64,000 bases of DNA, from the NCBI RefSeq assembly GCF_000974785.1, contig NZ_BBWV01000001.1, positions 1,674,001 through 1,738,000 on the forward strand, read 5' to 3'. The notes under the pieces were generated by a model, which saw nothing but the letters and a program-made list of their open reading frames with translations, was not told the origin of the DNA and searched no databases. The position numbers were made by a program, and so were the translations under genes. This stretch comes from Flavihumibacter petaseus NBRC 106054. GTDB taxonomy: Bacteria > Bacteroidota > Bacteroidia > Chitinophagales > Chitinophagaceae. Positions 53,800 through 63,038 of the stretch are shown piece after piece (positions within the stretch are counted from its first letter, which is position 1; each line of letters opens with the position of its first letter).

Positions 53800-55752
53800 A
53801 TGAATAAATATCTAACGGCACTGCTCCTCCTGGCGGGAGCAGAAGTGTTTGCGCAACCCGCTTCCGGTCCCATCAATACCGTGAATTTCTCACAGGTAAA
53901 AGTGACGGATCCTTTCTGGAAAGGCCGTATGGAAACGGTAGCAACGTCTACCCTGCAGGCCTGCATGCTGTATACGGAAACGAAAACTGCCCGCATCAGG
54001 AATTTTGAAAATGCCGCTGCGAAGAAAGGCAAACATGAAGGCATTTATTTTGACGATTCCGATGTTTACAAGGCGATTGAAGCGATGGCCTATTCGCTGA
54101 AGAACCATCCCGATGCAGAAGTCGAAAGGAAAGCAGACGAATGGATCAGTAAAATTGCCGCAGCGCAGTTGCCGGACGGCTATATCAATACCTATTACCA
54201 GCTGACCGGTCTTGACAAGCGCTGGACCGATATGGAAAAGCACGAAGATTATTGTGCCGGTCACCTCATTGAAGCTGCTGTTGCCTATTACAATACAACA
54301 GGGAAGAAACAGCTGCTCGACGTGGCCATGAAGATGGCTGATCATATTGACACCTGGTTCCGGCAGTCCGGCAAACACTGGGTGAGCGGCCACCAGGAGA
54401 TTGAGCTGGCCCTGATGCGGTTATACCACCTGACCGGGCAGCGGAAATACCTGGACATGGCCCAGTGGTTTCTAGACCAGCGGGGATATGGTTATGGTAA
54501 AGGGGTGATCTGGGATGAATGGAAAGATCCTGATTACTGCCAGGATGGTACCCCGGTGAAGGAGCAGCGGCAGATTACAGGGCATGCCGTGCGGGCGATG
54601 TATCTCTACACCGGTGCAGCTGATGTGGCGGCCGTTACCAACGATCAGGGTTATATGACTGCTATGAAAGCCGTGTGGGATGATGTGATCAACAGGAATC
54701 TGTACATCACGGGCGGGATCGGCGCACAGGGAAAGAATGAAGGATTTGGTGTTGACTATGATCTGCCTAACCTGACTGCTTATTGCGAAACCTGTGCGTC
54801 TGTTGGCATGGTCTTCTGGAACCAGCGCATGCATGCACTGACCGGCGAAGGAAAATATACCGACGTGCTGGAAAGAAGTCTTTATAACGGGGCGCTGGAT
54901 GGCCTGTCGCTTTCCGGCGATCATTTCTTTTACGGCAATCCGCTTGCGTCATCCGGAAATTATGCAAGGCGCGAATGGTTCGGCACTGCGTGTTGCCCTT
55001 CTAATATTGCCCGCCTGGTGGCATCGCTGGGCAATTATATTTATAGTGTTTCTCCCGGAGCTGCTTGGGTGAATCTCTATATCGGCAGTGCCGTATCGCT
55101 TCCGTTTGGAAAAGAAAAACTTGATCTCTCCCTGACCACCGGCTTTCCCTGGAATGGCAGAACAACTATTGCTGTTGGCAATGCCCCGCGCAAGTCCATG
55201 CAACTGCGGCTGCGCATACCTGGTTGGCTCAGTACGCCGGTCGCGGGAGACCTGTATCACTTCACCGATACCTTATCCGATCAGATGGTGATCAAGGTGA
55301 ACGGAAAGCCGCAGCCTTTTCTCCAGGATAACGGTTATGCGGTGATTGACAGGAAATGGAAACGTGGAGACAGCATCAGTATTGAAACGCCGATGCGTGC
55401 CAGATGGATTCAAAGCAATACCGCACTCCGCGAAAACACAGATCGTGTTGCCCTTCAGTATGGCCCACTGGTATACTGTGTAGAGGGCGCTGATAATGGC
55501 GGGAATGCCTGGAATTTCATTATACCACCAGCCGCTAAAGTTGTACCAGGATTTGAACCGCAATTGCTGGGTGGTGTGAACAGGCTTTCGATCGATGGTA
55601 AAGTTGCCGCACCTGCTGACGGTGGCACACAGATCAGATGGGAGAACAAAACCATTTATGCGATTCCGTTTTTTTCGTGGAACAACCGGGGCGCGGGTGA
55701 AATGCAGGTCTGGCTGCCAACGGCGGTACATTCAGTGAAAATCAACGAGTGA
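53800..55752 (+). CDS. GH127 beta-L-arabinofuranosidase-like glycosidase
   Basis: 650 residues with a signal peptide (LLLLAGAEVFAQP). The alpha/alpha barrel carries the GH127 (DUF1680) residues: CETCASVGMVFWNQRM matches the Glu-x-Cys zinc ligands and GTACCPSNIARL the Cys-Cys pair, one of which is the nucleophile in Bifidobacterium HypBA1. It removes terminal beta-L-arabinofuranose from plant glycans outside the cytoplasm. No PUL genes (susC/susD) are nearby. It overlaps the next gene by 4 bases. Confidence 0.9.
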   Translation: MNKYLTALLLLAGAEVFAQPASGPINTVNFSQVKVTDPFWKGRMETVATSTLQACMLYTETKTARIRNFENAAAKKGKHEGIYFDDSDVYKAIEAMAYSLKNHPDAEVERKADEWISKIAAAQLPDGYINTYYQLTGLDKRWTDMEKHEDYCAGHLIEAAVAYYNTTGKKQLLDVAMKMADHIDTWFRQSGKHWVSGHQEIELALMRLYHLTGQRKYLDMAQWFLDQRGYGYGKGVIWDEWKDPDYCQDGTPVKEQRQITGHAVRAMYLYTGAADVAAVTNDQGYMTAMKAVWDDVINRNLYITGGIGAQGKNEGFGVDYDLPNLTAYCETCASVGMVFWNQRMHALTGEGKYTDVLERSLYNGALDGLSLSGDHFFYGNPLASSGNYARREWFGTACCPSNIARLVASLGNYIYSVSPGAAWVNLYIGSAVSLPFGKEKLDLSLTTGFPWNGRTTIAVGNAPRKSMQLRLRIPGWLSTPVAGDLYHFTDTLSDQMVIKVNGKPQPFLQDNGYAVIDRKWKRGDSISIETPMRARWIQSNTALRENTDRVALQYGPLVYCVEGADNGGNAWNFIIPPAAKVVPGFEPQLLGGVNRLSIDGKVAAPADGGTQIRWENKTIYAIPFFSWNNRGAGEMQVWLPTAVHSVKINE

Positions 55753-56525
55753 AAAACAGGGAAGCTATAATTGTTTTCCTGAACAGGAAGGTTGAGGAAT
55801 ATAACCGGCAGGCATTTATTGCCGATGACCCCATCGCTGTTCCGCATCGCTATCAACGGTTGCAGGATATTGAGATTGCGGGATTTTTCAGTGCGATTTT
55901 CGCCTGGGGAAACAGGAAGACGATTATTCAAAAGGCGTTGACATTGCTGGAGCTGATGGGAGAAAGTCCGTACGAGTTCCTGGTCAATCACCAGGAAGCG
56001 GACCGGGTCAGGTTTCTGAATTTTTCACACCGCACTTTTAACGCCACTGACCTGTTGTATTTCGTGGAGTTTCTGCAGCAGCATTACCGTCGGGAAAAGA
56101 GTCTTGAAACGGCATTCCTTAAAGGACATCATCCTGGTGATCCGGACATCACCGGGGCATTGAATGGTTTCCACCGGTATTTTTTCTCCCTGGAAGAATA
56201 TCCGCCGAGAACGCTCAAGCATATTGCAGCACCCTGGAAAGGATCAACCTGTAAAAGGCTGAACATGTTCCTGCGGTGGATGGTGAGAAAGGATGGCAAC
56301 GGGGTGGATTTTGGCTGCTGGAAAGGCATTGGCATGCACCAGCTGATCATTCCGCTGGATGTGCATGTGGCCAGAGTATCGCAGCGGCTCGGGTTGCTGG
56401 AACGGGAGTCGGTTGACTGGAAAGCGGCCCAGGAACTTACGGCATGGCTGCGCACACTGGATGCGGATGACCCTGTTAAATATGATTTCGCCCTTTTTGC
56501 CCTGGGCATTGTCGAAAAATTCTGA
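55749..56525 (+). CDS. TIGR02757-family protein (DUF2400)
   Basis: 258 residues from GTG 55749, overlapping the GH127 stop (GTGA). DUF2400 signature blocks: ADDPIAVPHRYQRLQDIEIAGFFSAIFAWGNRKTI and MFLRWMVRKDGNGVDFGCW, HQLIIPLDVHVARVSQRLGL. It resembles the HhH-GPD fold of base-excision DNA glycosylases, but activity is not known. Cytoplasmic. Confidence 0.9.
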   Translation: MKNREAIIVFLNRKVEEYNRQAFIADDPIAVPHRYQRLQDIEIAGFFSAIFAWGNRKTIIQKALTLLELMGESPYEFLVNHQEADRVRFLNFSHRTFNATDLLYFVEFLQQHYRREKSLETAFLKGHHPGDPDITGALNGFHRYFFSLEEYPPRTLKHIAAPWKGSTCKRLNMFLRWMVRKDGNGVDFGCWKGIGMHQLIIPLDVHVARVSQRLGLLERESVDWKAAQELTAWLRTLDADDPVKYDFALFALGIVEKF

Positions 56526-56528
56526 TCT

Positions 56529-56849
56529 ATGGATCTCGCATTGCAACTGAACGAACAGATAGGCTCAGCACTGGCTCCCAACCAGGATGAACGCTCCCTC
56601 CGGCAGGCGCTGGCATATTGGGTGAACGAATTGTTGCTGCACGATTTCAACCGATTGATCAACGTGTTGTACCGCGTGGATGTCGATGAACAGAAATTGA
56701 AATTCCTGCTGAAGGAAAAGGTAAATGAAGATGCCGCACAGATCATTGCCGACCTTCTGATAGAAAGGCAGCTGCAGAAATACAGGAAGAGATCTTCTTT
56801 CGAAGATCCCGATACTGCTGAAGGAAATGAGGAAGAAGAGCGCTGGTAA
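56529..56849 (+). CDS. Conserved-looking helical protein, unknown
   Basis: 106 residues, acidic at the C-terminus (TAEGNEEEERW), helical throughout, without signal peptide. It follows the TIGR02757 gene by 3 bases, so they are probably cotranscribed. Function not recognised; the pairing with a DNA-glycosylase-like protein is suggestive only. Confidence 0.7.
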   Translation: MDLALQLNEQIGSALAPNQDERSLRQALAYWVNELLLHDFNRLINVLYRVDVDEQKLKFLLKEKVNEDAAQIIADLLIERQLQKYRKRSSFEDPDTAEGNEEEERW

Positions 56850-56873
56850 CTGATGCGTTTATCGATGCGTTGA

Positions 56874-57656
56874 TCAGGAGACCTTCACCTTCGCCTTGAA
56901 TTTGGAAACGGCGGCCCTGGCATGCTCGGTCACAATCAGGCGGCCGCTGATGGCGGCGCGTTCTGAAAGCAGCTGGTCCCAATGCTCTGTGCCTTTCCAG
57001 AATATTTTTTTTAACTCCCCTGTGGCTTCAGGAGAAGATGCGGCGAGAGTGTTGGTCAGCCGAAGCACCGATTCATCCATACTGTCCACATTCGGATGCA
57101 GTTCAGCAAACAGGCCTTTTCGTCTTGCCCAATCGCCATTGCGCCATAATGCAGAATCTATGGCCAGTTGTGTGAAAGCAGATAAGCCGATCTTTCTTTC
57201 GACTGCCGGACCAACCACAAAGGGCCCGATGCCTATGGCCAGCTCACTTAATCTTATCTCAGCAGATTCCACTGCGATGGCATAGTCTACCGCCGCTGCC
57301 AATCCCACACCACCGCCGACACATTTACCGTGAATACGGCCAACGATCAGTTTCGGCACTTTCCGCATGATATTGATCAGTTGTGCAAAGCCGTTGAAGA
57401 AAGTTGTTCCTTCTTCAACCGATTTGATATTGCTCAACTCTTCGAAGGATGCACCTGCGCAAAAATTGGTGTCACCACCGGAGCGGAGCAGGATTACGCG
57501 AACTTCATTGTTGTTACCATGGGAATGGATCTCTTTGGCGAGTTCCCGCAATAAACTGCCCGGAAGTGAATTGCCCTGCGGATGAAAAAACTCTACTGTG
57601 GCAATGCCTTTATGGATCTCTGATTTTACATATCCGCCTTTAGATTCATGAATCAT
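56874..57656 (-). CDS. Enoyl-CoA hydratase/isomerase (crotonase fold)
   Basis: 260 residues. Crotonase features: ATVEFFHPQGNSLPG, the oxyanion-hole strand NFCAGASFEEL, and IHGKCVGGGVGLAAAVDYAIA. In the usual Glu positions it has ELAIGIGPFVVGP, so the exact reaction (hydration or isomerisation) is open. It precedes paaZ's end on the same strand with a 42-base gap; a role in phenylacetyl-CoA or related ring-cleavage is possible because paaZ is next to it. Confidence 0.88.
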   Translation of the reverse strand: MIHESKGGYVKSEIHKGIATVEFFHPQGNSLPGSLLRELAKEIHSHGNNNEVRVILLRSGGDTNFCAGASFEELSNIKSVEEGTTFFNGFAQLINIMRKVPKLIVGRIHGKCVGGGVGLAAAVDYAIAVESAEIRLSELAIGIGPFVVGPAVERKIGLSAFTQLAIDSALWRNGDWARRKGLFAELHPNVDSMDESVLRLTNTLAASSPEATGELKKIFWKGTEHWDQLLSERAAISGRLIVTEHARAAVSKFKAKVKVS

Positions 57657-57698
57657 ATCATAATATTTAGGGGGACTATAAAGATAACCAACCCCCGG

Positions 57699-59756
57699 TT
57701 ATTCATTCGTTAATAGCTTTTTCTGAACCATCGTCAGGATGGTGGCAATGGCGAAGGGTTCCTTATTGTTGTCCAGCACCTCCACCAGCCATTTAACGAT
57801 GCCCCGGGGCAAATCAGTATCTGACCGCTGGTCCTGGGCAATTTTTTCTTTGCAGGTAAACCGGACCTGGATGGTTGTACCGGCATACACCGGTTGGAGA
57901 AAACGGAGTTCGTCAAGGCCATAGTTCAGCATCACCGGTCCTTTCGCACTGCTGTCCACAAACAAGCCGGCTGCAGCACTGAGAATAAGGTAGCCATGTG
58001 CCACCGGCTTTTCAAATAATGTGCCTTCCAGGGCGGTATGATCGGTATGGGCGTAAAAATGATCCCAGCTGAGGTTGGCGAACTGAACGATATCTGCTTC
58101 TGTGATGGTTCGTTTTCCGGTAAGGATCTGATGCCCGATTTCCAGTTCCTCAAAGTATTTGCGGAAGGGGTGAACGGGATCCTGAACGCCTTCGGCATTG
58201 GGCTGATACACCTGGGTGATCGCTGTGATCATTTCCGGGGAGCCCTGAACCGCGAGTCGCTGCATATAGTGTCTTACTCCACGGATGCCACCCATTTCTT
58301 CTCCGCCACCTGCCCGGCCGGGACCGCCATGTACCAGCAGGGGGAGTGGTGAGCCATGACCGGTGGATTCCTTTGCACTTTTGCGGTCGAGCACCAGGAT
58401 GCGGCCATGCCAGGGACCGGCACCCACTACAAAATCGCGCGCTTCAGCCGGGGAACTGGTAACGATGGTGCTGCAAAGCGAACCTTTTCCCATGGCTGCC
58501 AGTGTTACTGCATCTTCGGGGCCGTCGTAAGGCATCAGGGTACTAACGGGGCCGAATGCTTCAATTTCATGCGATCCAAACTGCTGATGTGGTTGTTCAT
58601 TCAGTAATAAAAGCGGGCTCAGAAAAGCACCTTTTTCAGGATCTGCGTCCAGAACCGAAACCGAATCAAGCGATCCATAAATGATGCGGGAAGCTGCCAG
58701 CAGCTTACTCACCTGTTCCCTGACCTCGCGGCGCTGGTCCTGCCCGGCAAGTGCGCCCATCCGTACTTTTTCATTGGCAGGATTGCCAATGATGGTTTGT
58801 CCAAGGGCGGCGGACAGGTCGGCCTGCGCTTTTTCCAGTTTGCCTGCAGGGACCAGGATGCGCCGGATCGCCGTACATTTCTGTCCGGCTTTGACGGTCA
58901 TTTCCCTTTTTACCTCGCGGATAAAAATGTCCCATTCCGGGTCTCCCGGCTCCACCGTATTACCGAGTACGATGGCATTAAGGGAATCGGCCTCCATATT
59001 AAAAGGAACACTGTTATTGATGATGGACGGGTGCGTTTTTAGTTTTTTTCCGGTGGTGGCGGAACCAGTGAATGTTATGACATCCTGGGGTCCGGCGTGA
59101 TCGAGCAAGTTTCCGGCGCTGCCGCATACCAGCTGAAATGCGCCGTGTGGCAGGATACCGCTTTCGGTGATTTTACGGGCAACCACTTCTGTCAGGTAGG
59201 AGGTTACTGTGGCTGGCTTAACGATGGCCGGCATTCCTGCGAGCCAGTTAACGGCGACTTTTTCCAGCATTCCCCAGACCGGGAAATTGAAGGCATTGAT
59301 ATGGATAGCGACACCTTCTTTCGGTACGAGGAGGTGGGTTCCCATAAAACTGTTCTGTTTGCTGAGGTTGTGGGAATCGCCATCAATACAATAGGGGGTG
59401 TCAGGAAATTTGCGGCGCAGGGAGGCATAGGAAAAGAGGTTGCCGATGCCGCCTTCCAGGTCGATCCAGCTGTCTCCCCGGGTAGCCCCTGTCATCAGAC
59501 TGACCTCATAAAATTCAGGAAGAAATTGTTGAAGATGGAGTGCCAGCGCCCGTAGCATCCGGCCTCTTTCATGGAAAGTGAGGCGGCGCAGGGCCGGATT
59601 TCCGGTCTCGCGGGCAAAGCGGACGATCGCCTCCCAGTCCAGTCCGGCTGTGGAAGCTGTAAATATAGGTGTGCCATTAACCGCATGATAGAGGGTTTGG
59701 CCATCACCGTCTCCCTTTACCCACCTACCGGTTACGTAATTCTCCAGTGATCTCAT
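57699..59756 (-). CDS. paaZ: PaaZ: oxepin-CoA hydrolase / semialdehyde dehydrogenase
   Basis: 685 residues from ATG 59756 (MRSLENYVTG). N-terminal aldehyde dehydrogenase with Glu in FNMEADSLNAIVLG and nucleophile Cys in KAGQKCTAIRR; C-terminal MaoC-like hotdog domain (DHFYAHTDHTALEGTLFEKPVAHGYLILS). It opens the oxepin-CoA ring and oxidises the aldehyde in aerobic phenylacetate degradation. The paaABCDE and paaK genes are not in the window, though the crotonase gene downstream may be a pathway member. Expected length about 680. Confidence 0.95.
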   Translation of the reverse strand: MRSLENYVTGRWVKGDGDGQTLYHAVNGTPIFTASTAGLDWEAIVRFARETGNPALRRLTFHERGRMLRALALHLQQFLPEFYEVSLMTGATRGDSWIDLEGGIGNLFSYASLRRKFPDTPYCIDGDSHNLSKQNSFMGTHLLVPKEGVAIHINAFNFPVWGMLEKVAVNWLAGMPAIVKPATVTSYLTEVVARKITESGILPHGAFQLVCGSAGNLLDHAGPQDVITFTGSATTGKKLKTHPSIINNSVPFNMEADSLNAIVLGNTVEPGDPEWDIFIREVKREMTVKAGQKCTAIRRILVPAGKLEKAQADLSAALGQTIIGNPANEKVRMGALAGQDQRREVREQVSKLLAASRIIYGSLDSVSVLDADPEKGAFLSPLLLLNEQPHQQFGSHEIEAFGPVSTLMPYDGPEDAVTLAAMGKGSLCSTIVTSSPAEARDFVVGAGPWHGRILVLDRKSAKESTGHGSPLPLLVHGGPGRAGGGEEMGGIRGVRHYMQRLAVQGSPEMITAITQVYQPNAEGVQDPVHPFRKYFEELEIGHQILTGKRTITEADIVQFANLSWDHFYAHTDHTALEGTLFEKPVAHGYLILSAAAGLFVDSSAKGPVMLNYGLDELRFLQPVYAGTTIQVRFTCKEKIAQDQRSDTDLPRGIVKWLVEVLDNNKEPFAIATILTMVQKKLLTNE

Positions 59757-59812
59757 ATGGTGCAACGTTTAAATGCAAATTAGCTGATCTTTGTCCGTAT
59801 CAAAAGCATTCT

Positions 59813-60280
59813 ATGAAGCGAATTTTCCTGGTAGCAGCGATCCTGTCCGGCCTCGCGGCCTGTAATAATGCCGCCGATGATGGTGCGGCAGAAAGAAAAG
59901 ATGGTTATTCGGCTCAGCCGGCCAGTGTTGAAGACAGTCTGTTTCAGCAGGTGATGGATGGCCATGATGTTGCCATGGGAAAGATGGGAAAGGTCAAGGG
60001 CTATGAAGACCGGGTGGCCAAAGCGCTGGACAGCCTGGACAAGGTAAAAGGTACTGGCAATGATGCTGTAAAGGCTCAATACAAGGAGTTGCAGCAAGAC
60101 CTGAAGCAGGCAGCTTCCGGAATGGATACCTGGATGGAGGAGTTCAATCCCGATTCATCGAAAGACAGCAAGGACGCCAGGTTGAAGTACCTTCAGTCGG
60201 AGGTTGACAAAGTAACCAAGGTGAAACAGGACATACTTTCCAGCCTTGAAAAGGCGGATTTACTTTTCCCTAAGAACTGA
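59813..60280 (+). CDS. Small predicted lipoprotein, coiled coil
   Basis: 155 residues from ATG 59813 (MKRIFLVAAI). The lipobox is LAAC, followed by an acidic, Lys/Asp/Gln-rich helical region (SVEDSLFQQVMDGHDVAMGK, AVKAQYKELQQDLKQA). Probably an outer-membrane-anchored periplasmic coiled coil; not otherwise recognised. It is divergent from paaZ and convergent with adk. Confidence 0.75.
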   Translation: MKRIFLVAAILSGLAACNNAADDGAAERKDGYSAQPASVEDSLFQQVMDGHDVAMGKMGKVKGYEDRVAKALDSLDKVKGTGNDAVKAQYKELQQDLKQAASGMDTWMEEFNPDSSKDSKDARLKYLQSEVDKVTKVKQDILSSLEKADLLFPKN

Positions 60281-60291
60281 TAATCAAAGAA

Positions 60292-60873
60292 TCAGGCAGC
60301 TTTACGCTTGCTGATTTCGCCGCAGAGTGCATCGAAGATCTCGTCGACGGTGCCCTCTCCTTTCACGCCCACTACCTTGTCGAACTGGCGGTAATGATCG
60401 GCTACGGCTGATGTCTTCTTGTGGTATTCAGCGATCCGTGCGCGAATGATACTTTCGTCGCGGTCATCTGACCGGTCACTGGTTAGGCCACGGTTTAGTA
60501 AGCGTTTTACCAGTTCCTCTTCTGTAACCTCCAATGCGAGCACCACATTGATTGCTTCATTGCGTTGAGCGAGCAGGTTGTCCAGCGCTTCACTCTGGGC
60601 TTTTGTACGGGGGAAGCCGTCAAAAAGGAAACCTTTTGCTTCTGGATTGGCATCCAGGGCTGACCTGATCATGCCGATTACTACCTCATCCGGTACGAGT
60701 TGGCCCTGGTCCATCAGGGTTTTGGCTTCCAGTCCCAGTGCGGTGCCATTTTTGATCTCAGAACGGAGGATATCACCGGTGGAAAGGTGTTTCAGACCAT
60801 AACGGGAAATCAGGCGTTCAGACTGTGTGCCTTTTCCACTCCCGGGAGGTCCAAATAGAATTAAATTAAACAT
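60292..60873 (-). CDS. adk: Adenylate kinase, short form
   Basis: 193 residues. P-loop GPPGSGKGTQS, HLSTGDILRSEI (NMP-binding), FLFDGFPRTKAQ, and a compact lid around RSDDRDESIIRARIAEY instead of the long zinc-type lid. It interconverts ATP plus AMP and two ADP. Cytoplasmic and essential in most bacteria. The next 370 bases upstream hold repeats and a promoter but no gene. Confidence 0.96.
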   Translation of the reverse strand: MFNLILFGPPGSGKGTQSERLISRYGLKHLSTGDILRSEIKNGTALGLEAKTLMDQGQLVPDEVVIGMIRSALDANPEAKGFLFDGFPRTKAQSEALDNLLAQRNEAINVVLALEVTEEELVKRLLNRGLTSDRSDDRDESIIRARIAEYHKKTSAVADHYRQFDKVVGVKGEGTVDEIFDALCGEISKRKAA

Positions 60874-60993
60874 GCTTGCTAAAACCTGTTTGAGGGCACA
60901 AAATTAAGGCTTGTGGCTTAAAAATGGTCGAAATTCCACGCTGGTTATTGGATTTTGTTCAAAATGCCCTCTGAAAACGTTTGCGTTCCCCCC

Positions 60994-61080
60994 TTCGCTA
61001 AAGCTTCGGGGGCGAGGCCCCTCTATCTCTGAAGCTATGGAGCGCGAGGCCCTTCTTTCGCTAAAGCTTCGGGGGGCGAT
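60994..61080. repeat. Three 31-32 bp units of the GCTAAAGCTTCGG repeat
   Basis: TTCGCTAAAGCTTCGGGG starts at 60994 and 61057; a degenerate copy (from about 61026) lies between, sharing CGAGGCCC at a 32-base offset. Same core as the cluster near 26.55 kb. Confidence 0.8.
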
Positions 61081-61133
61081 GTACAGTGACGATTTCTAAA
61101 CAGATAGGTTTGGCAGTGCTGGTCGTTGCGAGC

Positions 61134-61192
61134 GCAACTTCAAACATCAGACTTTAAACCCAACATCAAACCCCAAACTCCTGACCTCAAAC
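61134..61192. repeat. G-poor CAAAC/ACATC low-complexity tract
   Basis: About 60 bases almost without G on the plus strand, with CAAAC or TAAACCC repeated irregularly (CAAACATC, CATCAAACC, CCAAACTCC, CTCAAACC). Not coding; it lies upstream of the msrB promoter. Confidence 0.6.
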
Positions 61193-61198
61193 CTTGTC

Positions 61199-61228
61199 TT
61201 GTCTCCAAACCTCCCGGCCTTACTTTTG
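61199..61228 (+). promoter_or_regulatory. Promoter of msrB
   Basis: TTG (61199-61201), exactly 19 bases, TACTTTTG (61221-61228), a complete match to the Bacteroidota consensus. The ATG at 61243 gives a leader near 10 bases. Confidence 0.7.
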
Positions 61229-61242
61229 TTATAAATCTATCA

Positions 61243-61779
61243 ATGACCCTTTCCCGCATCATATTGTTCGTTTGCCTGGCAATGCTGCAACAATGCAGTT
61301 TCTCCCAACCGTCACCGAAAAAATCCACCAATATGGCTGATACTACCAAAAAGAACCCCTTGTACTCTCATGAAGCGACCGATAAGGTTACGCTCAGCGA
61401 TGAAGAATGGAAGAAGGTGCTACCGGCAGATGTATATTATATAGCCCGGCAGAAAGGAACAGAAAGACCATGGACCAGTCCATTTGAAAATTCCAAAGAG
61501 ATTGGTACCTACTATTGCAAGGCTTGCGGCAATGCTTTGTTTAAAAGCGACACCAAGTTTGAAAGCGGCTGCGGCTGGCCAAGTTTTTATGAGCCAGTTT
61601 CCAAAGGCAGTATCATTTATACGCCAGACAATAGCCATGGCATGCGGCGCACGGAAGTACAATGCGGCAGGTGTAAGGCGCATCTTGGCCATGTATTTGA
61701 AGATGGACCACCGCCAACCGGCCTGCGTTATTGTATCAACGGGGTGATCCTTGATTTTGAGAAGACCAAAGAGAAATAG
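61243..61779 (+). CDS. msrB: Secreted peptide-methionine (R)-S-oxide reductase
   Basis: 178 residues from ATG 61243 (MTLSRIILFV), placed after the promoter. The signal ends in a possible lipobox (LQQC). The MsrB domain has the zinc cysteines in YYCKACGN and QCGRCKAHLGH, the FESGCGWPSFYEP block, and the catalytic Cys in LRYCINGVILDF. It repairs oxidised methionine, here in the envelope. Single gene. Confidence 0.94.
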   Translation: MTLSRIILFVCLAMLQQCSFSQPSPKKSTNMADTTKKNPLYSHEATDKVTLSDEEWKKVLPADVYYIARQKGTERPWTSPFENSKEIGTYYCKACGNALFKSDTKFESGCGWPSFYEPVSKGSIIYTPDNSHGMRRTEVQCGRCKAHLGHVFEDGPPPTGLRYCINGVILDFEKTKEK

Positions 61780-61794
61780 TAAAGGAGATCTTTA

Positions 61795-61828
61795 AAAAAA
61801 TAAGGGGCCACCGGCCCCTTATTTTTTG
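61795..61828. terminator. Bidirectional terminator between msrB and yceI
   Basis: TAAGGGGCC pairs with GGCCCCTTA over a 3-base loop, with A-tract before and T-tract after, serving both convergent genes. Confidence 0.9.
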
Positions 61829-61847
61829 TCTGTTTTTATGGCAGGAT

Positions 61848-62435
61848 TTATTTTACCTGGTCCATCTCGAGTTTCACAGTGATCTCCACTTCTTTGCTTA
61901 CAACCAGGTTGCCGGATTCCGTAGCACGGTCCCATTTCAGGTTATAATCAAAACGATTGATCGTAGTGGTGGCCTTGAATCCGGCTTTTGTGCCCCGCTG
62001 GCCGGTAATTGAACCGCCGTACGTAACATCGAAAGTGACAGGTTTGGTAACATCACGGATGGTAAGATTGCCGTTCAGTTTGTATTTGTTGTTCCCCTGA
62101 GGTTGCATGGACGTGCTTTCAAATTTGATGGTGGGGTATTTTTCTGCATTGAAGAAATCGTCGCTTTTCAGGTGTTTGTCGCGGTTTTCGTTATCGGTAT
62201 TGATGGAATTTACATCTACGGAGAAAGCGATCTTGGCATCAGAAAAGTCAGGCTTTGTGTTTTCAACGGTTCCGTCCCATACTTTAAAAGATCCTTCAGC
62301 CTCAGAAACGACCATATGTGTCACAGAGAAACGAACGGTGGAATGGGCTTTGTCCAGTTTCCATTTGGTTTGGGCAGAGAGGGTAAGCGAAGAGAAGAGG
62401 CTGGCGGCAGCCAGAACAAGGGTAAATGGTTTCAT
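61848..62435 (-). CDS. YceI-family periplasmic protein
   Basis: 195 residues with a signal peptide (LVLAAASLFSSLTLSAQ). YceI blocks: WKLDKAHSTVRFSVTHMVVSEAEGSFK, HLKSDDFFNAEKYPTIKFESTSM, and KYKLNGNLTIRDVTKPVTFDV. The lipocalin-like barrel binds isoprenoid-type lipids in the periplasm; role here unknown. Confidence 0.93.
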   Translation of the reverse strand: MKPFTLVLAAASLFSSLTLSAQTKWKLDKAHSTVRFSVTHMVVSEAEGSFKVWDGTVENTKPDFSDAKIAFSVDVNSINTDNENRDKHLKSDDFFNAEKYPTIKFESTSMQPQGNNKYKLNGNLTIRDVTKPVTFDVTYGGSITGQRGTKAGFKATTTINRFDYNLKWDRATESGNLVVSKEVEITVKLEMDQVK

Positions 62436-62505
62436 GTGCAGGTTTTATTTATTGGTCAAACACTAAGATAGGGAAATAAAAACAACAGTCTATCCCAATA
62501 GTATG

Positions 62506-62853
62506 TTATAGGTTTAAAGCATTCAGTTGTTGCTGGGTAAATGGTTTTTCCAGCACGTGTAGCCGGCTTTTATCCGTGTGGTCGGGTACCACGGGATGAA
62601 ATGCACTGATGAGGTGAATGTTTAGGTCCGGGTACTTTTCCAGTAATTCGGGTGCTTTTTCCCAACCTAATCCATCGGGGAGGTTATTGTCCAGGAACAG
62701 GATATCCGGCTGCCAGCTGTTAAGCTGGATCAGGCCATCATTTAACGTATTGGCGACAGCTACCTGATATTTTTTACGGGTAAAGTAGATCTTTAAGAGC
62801 AGGCACAGATCCTCTTCATCGTCCACAATCAATATTTTCTTGAGCGGGCTCAT
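62506..62853 (-). CDS. Single-domain response regulator
   Basis: 115 residues, receiver only. The acidic pair is in ILIVDDEEDL, the phospho-acceptor Asp in DILFLDNNLPDGLGW, and the Lys in HVLEKPFTQQQL. No output domain, so it works by protein contact or phosphotransfer. No kinase is adjacent. Possibly related to stress signalling of the nearby envelope cassette, which is inference only. Confidence 0.9.
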   Translation of the reverse strand: MSPLKKILIVDDEEDLCLLLKIYFTRKKYQVAVANTLNDGLIQLNSWQPDILFLDNNLPDGLGWEKAPELLEKYPDLNIHLISAFHPVVPDHTDKSRLHVLEKPFTQQQLNALNL

Positions 62854-63038
62854 ACCGGTTGCTTAATAAATGTGTGCCACGCAACATCCTTCTTGTCAGA
62901 AACGCCTATTGCTTTTTTCGAGCAATATATTTCACACTGGGGATACTGGTTTAACGGCGAAAACTAAGATAAGGTTTCTTTGCCAGTGGCATGAAGTTTT
63001 AATAGTCCACCACAAATAAACTACTAAAACTTCTTACC

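Noticed and set aside
62854-63038. Possible tRNA or small RNA gene in the 185-base gap
   Set aside because: No cloverleaf arms or TTCGA loop can be drawn; only a weak ATTGCT/AGCAAT hairpin is present.
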